Below, in pieces: positions 1 to 5,939 of a DNA stretch of 7,816 nt (its first letter is position 1; every line of letters begins with the position of its first letter). Both the position numbers and the translations under genes were made by a program. Below the pieces are notes generated by a model. That model worked only from the letters and a program-made list of their open reading frames with translations, had not been told where the DNA came from and made no database searches. Source of the DNA: Beijerinckiaceae bacterium (lineage in GTDB: Bacteria > Pseudomonadota > Alphaproteobacteria > Rhizobiales > Beijerinckiaceae); contig CANHAW010000085.1 of assembly GCA_947458675.1 (NCBI GenBank), positions 1 to 7,816 on the forward strand, in the 5' to 3' direction.

Positions 1-2748
1 ATGGCCCATATAGGCCCGAACGACAGGCCATGAAAAATCGGCAATCATCTTGTGCAATTCTGCCGCGCCTTTTGCATTGGCAGCAATTTGCGCTTTCAGA
101 TCCGCCATGTTTTGCGCCGGGTTGCGCACCGGATAGCGCGCACCCATCAGCGCCTCAAGCACAGCGCGCTCCTGAAAACGGCCGCGCGCGACAATTTTCA
201 GATTGTCGATATAGACGCCTTCTTCCTCGATATGTCTGGCGCGCGGCGACATGGAGCCCGGCGCAATGCCACCAATATCGGCATGATGGCCCCGCGACGC
301 GGCCCAGAAAAGAATCTTCTTGCGCGCCTTGTCGAAGACCGGCGTGCAGACGGTAATGTCAGGCAGATGCGTGCCGCCATTATAGGGCGCATTCAGCGCA
401 AAAACATCGCCCGGCCTGATCCTGTCTTTATTGGCGCGAATGATTGTCTCGACCGAGCGATCCATCGAGCCCAGATGCACGGGCATATGCGGCGCATTGG
501 CGACAAGATGACCATTCGCATCGAAAATCGCGCAGGAGAAATCGAGCCGCTCCTTGATGTTCACGGAGGAAGCCGTGTTCTGCAAGGTCACGCCCATCTG
601 CTCGGCAATCGACATGAAACGCTTGTTGAAAATCTCCAGCCGCACCGGATCGGCGTTTTTGTCGGCTACTCTTCTCTTGGCCTGCGATTTGATGCGCGTG
701 AGAAGGACATGATCATGGGCGGTAATCTCGGCGCGCCAGTTTTTCTCCACCACAATGGTCTGATGCGGCTCAATGACAAGCGCCGGCCCCTTGATGACAA
801 AACCCGGCCGCAAGGCCTCGCGCAGGAAAATGCCGGCCTTGTGCCAGGCGCCTTGCGAATAGAATTTCGTCTTGCGCAAGGCTTTTGGCGCAAAGTTTTT
901 GCGACGGATTGTTTTCTCGCGCGGCTTGACGCCCAAACAGACGGCCTCAACGCTGGCCGCATCGATCACAAGACTTGCATGGGCATCGACAAAGCCGAAA
1001 CGTTTCTTGTGCAGGCTCTCAAAAGCTCGCCGCAATCTGGCGATGATTTTTTCCGGCTCGCCCAATAATTTTACAGGCACGACAATTGCCATATCGGTGC
1101 CAGCCGTCTTCAGCCGCAGATCGAGACGGGAGGTGATTTTCTGTCTTGCCACGCCCTGTTGGGCAAGATCGCGTTCGGCGCGTTGTTTGAGTTTTTGCGC
1201 CCGCGCCCGCACATGTTTCAATCCACGCGGATCAAGCCGCCTCTCGACACTCTCCTGCACAAAGACGCGCTGATCGGCGAGCCCCATGCCATAGGCCGAG
1301 AGCACGGAAGACAAAGGGTGAATGAGCACACGCTTCATGCCCAGTGCATCGGCGACAAGGCAGGCATGCTGTCCGCCTGCCCCGCCAAAGCAATTGAGCG
1401 CATAGGCGCTGACATCATAGCCGCGCGCGACCGAAATCATTTTGATCGCTTCGGCCATATGGGCAACAGCAATCGAGATAAACCCATCGGCAATATCTTC
1501 CGGCGTGCGGGCCAGTCGCGACGATGCGGCAAGCTGCGCAAATTTTTGGCGGACAGCTGAAGCGTCGATTGGCAGATTCTGCTGCGGCCCGAAAATGGCC
1601 GGGAAAAAATCCGGCAGCAATTTGCCGGTCATGACATTGGCGTCTGTGACAGCAAGCGGCCCGCCGCGGCGATAGCAGGCAGGCCCCGGATCAGCGCCTG
1701 CCGATTCCGGCCCGACACGGAAACGCCCCGATTCAACCGACAGAATTGAACCGCCGCCTGCCGCCACCGTGTGAATCTGCATCATCGGTGCGCGCAGCCG
1801 CACGCCCGCCACTTCCGTTTCGAACGAACGTTCGAATTCACCGGCATAATGGGCGACATCGGTTGACGTGCCACCCATGTCGAAACCGATCACATCGGAA
1901 AAACCTGCAACGCGCGCTGTTTGCGCCATGGCGACAACGCCACCCGCCGGGCCTGAGAGAATGGCATCCTTGCCGGAAAAAGCCCCGCTTGCAGCAAGCC
2001 CGCCATGCGAACACATGAAAAGCAGATTGACGGAGGGGCCGAGCTCTTCGGCCACGCGCTGCACATAAAGCGCCAGCACGGGCGAGAGATAGGCATCGGC
2101 CACGCTCGTGTCGCCCCGGCCGATGAATTTGACGAGCGGCGAGACCTCATGACTGACAGAAATTTGCGTAAAGCCGATCTGGCGCAACATGTCGGCCGCC
2201 AGACGCTCATGCGCGTGATATGTCCATCCATGCATGAAAACAATTGCCGCTGCGCGATATCCTTGCGCATAGGCCATCTCGAAGTCACGGCGCATGGCCT
2301 GCAGATCGGGCGCCTGTTCGATCGTGCCATCGGCACGCACGCGCTCATCCACCTCAACAACGCCGGCATAGAGCATTTCCGGCTTCACAATATTCAGCGC
2401 AAAAATATCGCGCCGCGCCTGATTGCCGATTTCAAGCGCATCGCGAAAGCCTCTGGTGGTGACAAGCAGAACGCGCTCGCCCTTGCGCTCAAGCAAGGCA
2501 TTGGTGGCAACAGTCGTGCCCATTTTCACATGGGCAACAAGACCGTCGGGAATTTTGGCATCGTCGGCCAGCCCCAGCAGACGGCGAATGCCGGCGACCG
2601 CCGCATCGGAATATTGATCCGGATTTTGAGACAGAAGTTTTGCAACATGCAGACGGCCCGCAGGATCGCGGCCGATCACATCGGTGAACGTGCCGCCGCG
2701 GTCGATCCAGAAGTCCCAGAAACGGGCCTTTTTCTTCGCAGGCTTCAT
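1..2748 (-). CDS. Single-chain 5-oxoprolinase / hydantoinase A-B fusion, 3' end off the window
   Basis: This is an uninterrupted frame of 916 codons that runs off base 1. Family members are about 1,200 residues, so roughly the last 290 are missing. The N-terminal half is HyuA-like: phosphate-binding DRGGTFTDV at residues 16-24, [15 protein letters not shown] at 76-90, a second ATPase-type motif [10 protein letters not shown] at 289-298, AAGGGSI near 330, [13 protein letters not shown] at 351-363 and FGGAGGQHA at 454-462. From about residue 700 it is HyuB-like ([14 protein letters not shown] near 730, [10 protein letters not shown] near 818-827). The family cleaves 5-oxo-L-proline to glutamate with ATP in the cytosol; related enzymes act on hydantoins, so the substrate is inferred. 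The ATG at 2748 is the first possible start, because an in-frame TGA lies at 2770-2772. The Shine-Dalgarno is weak. It follows the phosphoesterase gene by 93 bases on the same strand. Confidence 0.93.
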   Translation of the reverse strand, partial: MKPAKKKARFWDFWIDRGGTFTDVIGRDPAGRLHVAKLLSQNPDQYSDAAVAGIRRLLGLADDAKIPDGLVAHVKMGTTVATNALLERKGERVLLVTTRGFRDALEIGNQARRDIFALNIVKPEMLYAGVVEVDERVRADGTIEQAPDLQAMRRDFEMAYAQGYRAAAIVFMHGWTYHAHERLAADMLRQIGFTQISVSHEVSPLVKFIGRGDTSVADAYLSPVLALYVQRVAEELGPSVNLLFMCSHGGLAASGAFSGKDAILSGPAGGVVAMAQTARVAGFSDVIGFDMGGTSTDVAHYAGEFERSFETEVAGVRLRAPMMQIHTVAAGGGSILSVESGRFRVGPESAGADPGPACYRRGGPLAVTDANVMTGKLLPDFFPAIFGPQQNLPIDASAVRQKFAQLAASSRLARTPEDIADGFISIAVAHMAEAIKMISVARGYDVSAYALNCFGGAGGQHACLVADALGMKRVLIHPLSSVLSAYGMGLADQRVFVQESVERRLDPRGLKHVRARAQKLKQRAERDLAQQGVARQKITSRLDLRLKTAGTDMAIVVPVKLLGEPEKIIARLRRAFESLHKKRFGFVDAHASLVIDAASVEAVCLGVKPREKTIRRKNFAPKALRKTKFYSQGAWHKAGIFLREALRPGFVIKGPALVIEPHQTIVVEKNWRAEITAHDHVLLTRIKSQAKRRVADKNADPVRLEIFNKRFMSIAEQMGVTLQNTASSVNIKERLDFSCAIFDANGHLVANAPHMPVHLGSMDRSVETIIRANKDRIRPGDVFALNAPYNGGTHLPDITVCTPVFDKARKKILFWAASRGHHADIGGIAPGSMSPRARHIEEEGVYIDNLKIVARGRFQERAVLEALMGARYPVRNPAQNMADLKAQIAANAKGAAELHKMIADFSWPVVRAYMGH

Positions 2749-2777
2749 GCGCCAAATCCGATTCGCTTTTCAGCGAC

Positions 2778-2783
2778 AGTATA
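2778..2783 (-). promoter_or_regulatory. Possible -10 box for the oxoprolinase gene
   Basis: On the minus strand this reads TATACT, five of six matches to the sigma-70 -10 consensus, 29 bases before the ATG at 2748. No good -35 hexamer is visible at 16-18 bases upstream, where the sequence is GC-rich. The site would allow the oxoprolinase to be transcribed separately from the mbfA operon, but the call rests on a single hexamer. Confidence 0.25.
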
Positions 2784-2808
2784 GAGGCGACCATCGTCAT
2801 GCGCGCCC

Positions 2809-2828
2809 CTCCCCCGCAAGCGCGGGAG
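2809..2828. repeat. GC-rich intergenic hairpin, possibly a dispersed palindromic element or terminator
   Basis: The core is CCCGC, a four-base AAGC loop, then GCGGG (2813-2826). The outer CT/AG bases can extend the stem around a two-C bulge. It sits between the stop of the phosphoesterase (2842) and the start of the oxoprolinase (2748), both on the minus strand. No run of U follows in either direction, so it is not a canonical intrinsic terminator. Similar C-rich palindromes around a GCAAGC centre recur between genes in many alphaproteobacterial genomes (general recollection, not checked here). Confidence 0.45.
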
Positions 2829-2841
2829 AAGTGGGAACGGC

Positions 2842-3762
2842 CTAGAGCGCAAACCGGCCGATCTCGACAATCTCTTCGCTGTCGCCCTTCATGCCGCGGA
2901 TCGTGCCTTCGATCTGCCATTTGCTTCCCTGGCGGGCGATTTCATACATGTGCCAGGCGGCACGATGACGCTCCGATCCCGGAACAGCGGAAGCGGAGGC
3001 CACGCCGACAACCGGCACAGGCCCGTCAGGCCCGGCAATATGGGCAATCGAATGACGGTGGTTATGGCCGTGAATGACAAGCTCGGCGCCATATTTGGCA
3101 ATCATGGCCTCGAAATGACGTGAATCCGTCAGGCCGCGCCCCGGCGTCGCGCCTTTATTATGCGGCGGATGATGGATCATCACCACGCGCATATGGCCAT
3201 TGGCGCGCGCTTCGGCGAGCGCAATTTCAAAACGATTGCGCTGGTCGGGCCCAAGCTTTCCCGATGCGAGAAGCGGCGCTGTCGGCACGCCCGAGCACAG
3301 GCCGATCAAGGCAATGTCGTCGCGCAGGCGCAAATAGGGATAGCGCTGATTGCTGACGAGATCGGCCTGCGTCCAGGGCGCGAATGTCGTCTCCAGATGC
3401 GCGAGCGAAGAGCGCACATAGGCATCGTGATTGCCCGGCACAAAGGACACATCCTTCGGATCGCCCAATGTTTCGAGCCAGGCGCTGGCAAAAGGAAATT
3501 CAGCCGGCAGACCGATATTCAGAATATCGCCCGTCATGGCGATGTGATCGGGATTTTGCGCGCGCAGATCGGCGACGATTCTCGCCAGCACATCCATATT
3601 GTGAATGCGCCCGCGCCGCCGCCAGTTGAGATAGCCGGTCAGGCGCTTGCCAATAAGCTCGCGTCCGCGCGGGCGCGGGATCGGGCCGATATGGGCATCG
3701 GAGAGATGGGCAAGGCGAAAAGTCACGGGCGACTGTCTCGCCTCTTGCTCTTTCCCCGTCAA
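2842..3762 (-). CDS. Calcineurin-like (class III, CpdA-type) metallophosphoesterase
   Basis: This is a 306-residue cytosolic protein with every signature of a binuclear-metal phosphoesterase: SDAHIG (D22, H24), TGD (D79), GNHD (N111, H112), HHPP (H197/H198) and HGHNH (H233, H235). The arrangement is that of cyclic-nucleotide phosphodiesterases such as CpdA and Rv0805, but cAMP as substrate is only inferred. The first codon is TTG at 3762-3760, overlapping the mbfA stop as TTGA, with GGTGG a few bases upstream, so translational coupling is likely. A GTG at 3726 would give a protein starting just before TFRLAHLSDAH. That start fits the usual short N-terminus of the family and cannot be excluded. 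The gene ends in TAG and is followed by the intergenic hairpin. Transcription from the ICE-controlled mbfA promoter is expected. Confidence 0.93.
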   Translation of the reverse strand: MTGKEQEARQSPVTFRLAHLSDAHIGPIPRPRGRELIGKRLTGYLNWRRRGRIHNMDVLARIVADLRAQNPDHIAMTGDILNIGLPAEFPFASAWLETLGDPKDVSFVPGNHDAYVRSSLAHLETTFAPWTQADLVSNQRYPYLRLRDDIALIGLCSGVPTAPLLASGKLGPDQRNRFEIALAEARANGHMRVVMIHHPPHNKGATPGRGLTDSRHFEAMIAKYGAELVIHGHNHRHSIAHIAGPDGPVPVVGVASASAVPGSERHRAAWHMYEIARQGSKWQIEGTIRGMKGDSEEIVEIGRFAL

Positions 3763-4730
3763 GCGCCACCGATCAATATGCCGGCCGCCAGCACGATCAC
3801 GCCTCCGACAACGATCTGGAAGACCGCCTGCAGGAAGGGCGTGTCCATGTAACGCGCCCGGATCCAGGCGATCACCCAGAGCTCAACGAAAACGACAAAG
3901 GCTGCAATGCTGGTCGCGATCCAGAAGGCATTGGCCCATGAATCGGGCACGAGATAGGGCAATGTATGGCCGACGCCGCCCAAAGTCGTCATCAGGCCGC
4001 AGATCGTGCCGCGCAGCCAGGGACTGCCGCGCCCGGTGAGCGCCCCATCGTCCGACAGAGCCTCCGTAAAGCCCATGCTGATGCCCGAGCCGATGGAGGC
4101 TGCCATGCCCACCAGAAACGTCTCCCAATTGCTGTGGGTGGCGAAAGCGGCAGCAAAGAGCGGCGCGAGTGTGGAGACCGAACCATCCATCAGACCGGCG
4201 AGGCCCGGCTGCACATATTGCAGCACGAAGACGCGATGCGAGGTCGCTGCCTCTTCTGCTTTGGCATCTTCCGTCAAAAGAGTTTTTTCGAGATCGCCCG
4301 CATGGCGTCCGTGGCTTTTTTCCACTTCGGCGAGATCGCCGAGCAATTTGCGAATATCGACATCGGTGGTCTGTTCGGCCGCGCGCTCATAAAAACGCGC
4401 TGCCTGATATTCCATATTCTCCGCTTCCTTGCGGATTGTATCGAGCGACAGATTTTTGGTCAGCCAGATCGGGCGACGCTTCAAAAAGCCCTTCACATCC
4501 TCGCGGCGGATCGGCGGCAGATTTTTGCCAAAGCGGGCCTCATACATTTCGAGCAGCATGTGCCGATGGGCGCGCTCTTCTTCCGCCATTTCCTCAAACA
4601 CTTTGGCGGAGGCAGGATATCTTTCAGCAAGATCCTCGGCGAAACTGGCGTAGATTCGACTGTCCTCCTCCTCGGAGGCAATGGCGACGGCAAGAATTTC
4701 GCGGGCGGAGAGATCGGCGAAGCTTTTCAC
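3759..4730 (-). CDS. mbfA: Membrane-bound ferritin A, iron exporter (ferritin-like + VIT1 domains)
   Basis: The 323 residues show a ferritin/rubrerythrin-like domain at about 8-150, with candidate di-iron ligands E20, E52xxH55, E107 and E137xxH140. A VIT1/CCC1-type membrane domain follows from about 170, beginning with PGLAGLMDGSVSTLAP. Five hydrophobic segments are visible, near 175-197, 202-225, 238-260, 264-290 and 297-322. Length and domain order match MbfA of Bradyrhizobium and Agrobacterium, an inner-membrane protein that exports iron and protects against iron and peroxide stress; in those bacteria it is repressed by Irr. The start is GTG at 4730, supported by GGGAG seven bases upstream. 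A perfect ICE lies further upstream. The stop overlaps the start of the phosphoesterase gene. All expected metal-site residues are present, so the protein looks functional. Confidence 0.95.
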   Translation of the reverse strand: MKSFADLSAREILAVAIASEEEDSRIYASFAEDLAERYPASAKVFEEMAEEERAHRHMLLEMYEARFGKNLPPIRREDVKGFLKRRPIWLTKNLSLDTIRKEAENMEYQAARFYERAAEQTTDVDIRKLLGDLAEVEKSHGRHAGDLEKTLLTEDAKAEEAATSHRVFVLQYVQPGLAGLMDGSVSTLAPLFAAAFATHSNWETFLVGMAASIGSGISMGFTEALSDDGALTGRGSPWLRGTICGLMTTLGGVGHTLPYLVPDSWANAFWIATSIAAFVVFVELWVIAWIRARYMDTPFLQAVFQIVVGGVIVLAAGILIGGA

Positions 4731-4737
4731 GGACAGG

Positions 4738-4742
4738 CTCCC
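4738..4742 (-). promoter_or_regulatory. Shine-Dalgarno of mbfA deciding a GTG start
   Basis: On the minus strand this reads GGGAG, followed by seven bases and the GTG at 4730-4728. It supports the GTG start, which gives the N-terminus MKSFADLSAREIL; this resembles MbfA N-termini as I recall them. Confidence 0.7.
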
Positions 4743-4759
4743 GGAGAGATACAGGATTG

Positions 4760-4776
4760 TTTAGAATGCTTCTAAA
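4760..4776. promoter_or_regulatory. ICE (iron control element), Irr operator
   Basis: The sequence TTTAGAATGCTTCTAAA is a perfect inverted repeat of two 7-bp arms around a 3-bp centre, AT-rich in a GC-rich neighbourhood. It matches the published rhizobial ICE/Irr-box pattern TTTAGAA-N3-TTCTAAA. It ends 29 bases upstream of the mbfA GTG and begins 47 bases before, and ends 30 bases short of, the divergent NUDIX ATG. It therefore probably overlaps the mbfA core promoter. In known rhizobia Irr represses mbfA under iron limitation, and heme-dependent loss of Irr relieves this when iron is sufficient. That mechanism is inferred here from the site and its gene. Confidence 0.88.
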
Positions 4777-4806
4777 GAAAAAGGAAGAGCCTCAGCCCTA
4801 CGCCGC

Positions 4807-5292
4807 ATGGGCCGGATTGGATCCATGAAGCGCCTCTTTCATGGGGCAGCCAAGGCCGCTTTGCCCCTGATCGCCCGCCTCACCCGCCCGCTCACCATGG
4901 GCGTGCGCGCCATGGTCTTCGATGCGCAGGGCCGCATCTGCCTGGTGCGCCATTCCTATGTGGAGGGCTGGCACATGCCCGGCGGGGCCATCGAGCCGCG
5001 CGAGACGGCCCATGCCGCGCTGGTGCGCGAAGTGCACGAGGAAACGGGCCTCGCCCTTGCCGGTGAGGCGGAGCTCTTCGGCCTCTATCTCAACGAGCGC
5101 ATGGCGCGGCGCGACCATGTCGCGCTTTATGTCGCGCGCGCCTTTACGCAGACAGACCATAGGCCGTCCCGGCTCGAAATCCGCGAGTTTGGCTTTTTCG
5201 CCACCGATGCCCTGCCAGCCGAGACGACCGAACCGACGCGCCGGCGCGTAGCGGAAGTGCTCTCCGGCGCACGGCCTGCGCCGCTCTGGTGA
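4807..5292 (+). CDS. NUDIX hydrolase
   Basis: The protein has 161 residues with a complete Nudix box at 60-82 fitting Gx5Ex7REUxEExGU: G60, E66, R74-E75, E78-E79 and G81-L82. A preceding LVRHSYVEGWHMPGG strand/loop (46-60) is typical of the fold. Nudix enzymes cleave nucleoside diphosphates linked to another group, using Mg2+ bound by the box glutamates; the substrate here is unknown. The N-terminal 30 residues (basic, hydrophobic) could be a short helix rather than a signal peptide. The ATG at 4807 has a purine-rich AAGGAAGAG only at an unfavourable distance (17 bases). A second ATG at 4825, starting MKRLF, has GGA at better spacing and may be the true start. The gene diverges from mbfA, and the ICE lies in the shared 76-base upstream region. 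Confidence 0.92.
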   Translation: MGRIGSMKRLFHGAAKAALPLIARLTRPLTMGVRAMVFDAQGRICLVRHSYVEGWHMPGGAIEPRETAHAALVREVHEETGLALAGEAELFGLYLNERMARRDHVALYVARAFTQTDHRPSRLEIREFGFFATDALPAETTEPTRRRVAEVLSGARPAPLW

Positions 5293-5330
5293 CATTGCCA
5301 CCCCGCCCCCGCCTTGTTAAAGGGACGCTC

Positions 5331-5369
5331 ATGAACATGACGAGCCCGATCCGCCAGCGACGAAGCTGA
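5331..5369 (+). CDS. Probable 12-residue leader peptide ahead of the GNAT gene
   Basis: A short ORF encodes MNMTSPIRQRRS and stops at TGA. It is preceded by a strong Shine-Dalgarno AAAGGGA with five bases to the ATG, better than those of several full genes here. Three of the last five residues are arginine (codons CGC, CGA, CGA), and a GC-rich hairpin starts six bases after the stop. Peptide, hairpin and downstream gene are in the order of a ribosome-mediated attenuator. An arginine-related signal is only a guess, and I do not recognise the peptide as a named leader. It could also be a chance ORF in the 134-base NUDIX-GNAT gap. Confidence 0.5.
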   Translation: MNMTSPIRQRRS

Positions 5370-5375
5370 CTGACC

Positions 5376-5394
5376 GGCGCCCTTTCGGGGCGCC
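5376..5394 (+). terminator. GC hairpin between leader ORF and GNAT gene (attenuator-like terminator)
   Basis: This is a 7-bp perfect stem, GGCGCCC and GGGCGCC, with a TTTCG loop. The following bases, TTGATCTGCTTTG, are only moderately T-rich. It may end transcripts from the NUDIX gene or act as an attenuator after the leader ORF. The poor U-tract leaves pausing or mRNA stabilisation as alternatives. Confidence 0.6.
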
Positions 5395-5414
5395 TTGATC
5401 TGCTTTGCCGCAAC

Positions 5415-5419
5415 AAGGA
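5415..5419 (+). promoter_or_regulatory. Shine-Dalgarno of the GNAT gene with possible sequestering partners
   Basis: AAGGA lies seven bases before the ATG at 5427. The surrounding AACAAGG (5412-5418) is exactly complementary to CCTTGTT at 5312-5318, just before the leader ORF, and its CAAGG is complementary to CCTTG at 5393-5397, on the edge of the hairpin. Access to this site could therefore depend on leader folding. The pairings are seen directly; their use is inferred. Confidence 0.5.
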
Positions 5420-5426
5420 TCGCACC

Positions 5427-5927
5427 ATGACCGAACTCACGCTCGACATCACCCCGATCACACCAGCCGATCTGTCGCAAATCGAAAAGCTCGATGAACG
5501 CGCTTTCGGGCCGGGCCGTTTCACGCGCACCGCCTATCGTCTGCGCGAAGGCCTGCCGCCGGTCACCGGCCTGTCCTTTGTCGCACGCGTCGGCACTTTT
5601 CTTGTCGGCGCAAATATCATGACGGCAATTCGCTGCGGCGGTGCACCCGCATTGCTGCTTGGCCCGCTCACCGTCGAGCCCGCCTTTCGCTCGCGCGGCA
5701 TTGGCGAGCGATTGCTGACGCGCTCGCTCGATGCAGCGCGCGAGGCCGGCCACAGACTCGTCATTCTGGTTGGCGATGAACCCTATTACAGCCGCGCCGG
5801 TTTCAAGCGCGTGCCGATGGGGCGCCTCGCCATGCCCGGCCCCGTCGATCCCGCACGCCTGCTCTATTGCGAACTTGCACCCGGCGCCTTCGACGGTGTG
5901 CAAGGCGCTGTCACGCGCGCGACGTGA
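5427..5927 (+). CDS. GNAT family N-acetyltransferase, YhbS-like
   Basis: This is a 166-residue single-domain acetyltransferase. The acetyl-CoA pyrophosphate-binding segment is LGPLTVEP (78-85) followed by RSRGIG (88-93), which fits R/Q-x-x-G-x-G/A. The stretch VGDEPYYSRAGFKRV (115-129) is the usual C-terminal signature of the YhbS group. The acceptor is unknown; YhbS proteins are cytosolic and poorly characterised. The ATG at 5427 has AAGGA at seven bases. The gene lies 134 bases after the NUDIX gene on the same strand, with the leader ORF and hairpin between, so its expression is probably adjusted in that leader. Its TGA is 12 bases from the end of the convergent membrane-protein gene. Confidence 0.92.
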   Translation: MTELTLDITPITPADLSQIEKLDERAFGPGRFTRTAYRLREGLPPVTGLSFVARVGTFLVGANIMTAIRCGGAPALLLGPLTVEPAFRSRGIGERLLTRSLDAAREAGHRLVILVGDEPYYSRAGFKRVPMGRLAMPGPVDPARLLYCELAPGAFDGVQGAVTRAT

Positions 5928-5939
5928 GAGCTGCGACGA

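Noticed and set aside
52..1068. Long plus-strand open frame (338 codons) opposite the oxoprolinase gene
   Set aside because: The minus-strand frame encodes clear HyuA/HyuB motifs throughout. The plus-strand product has no recognisable family and reflects the codon bias of the real gene.
1819..1836. The intragenic palindrome as an alphaproteobacterial LexA (SOS) box
   Set aside because: The expected GTTC-N7-GTTC or GAAC-N7-GAAC direct spacing is absent, and the site lies about 900 bases inside a coding region.
2005..2784. Plus-strand open frame (259 codons) over the start of the oxoprolinase gene
   Set aside because: It is antisense to the conserved N-terminal ATPase motifs and has no domain signature of its own.
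2489..2920. Minus-strand frame running across the gap into the oxoprolinase gene
   Set aside because: It is shifted one base relative to the conserved frame, overlaps both neighbours, and its translation is arginine- and cysteine-rich without family resemblance.
3160..3852. Plus-strand open frame (230 codons) opposite the phosphoesterase
   Set aside because: The opposite strand carries all five metallophosphoesterase motifs; this frame has none.
3966..4775. Plus-strand open frame (269 codons) opposite mbfA and reaching across the ICE
   Set aside because: It is antisense to the ferritin and VIT1 domains. Its translation shows no family features and would run through the regulatory region.
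5127..5903. Minus-strand open frame (258 codons) opposite the NUDIX and GNAT genes
   Set aside because: It spans two well-supported genes and the gap between them, and shows no domain.
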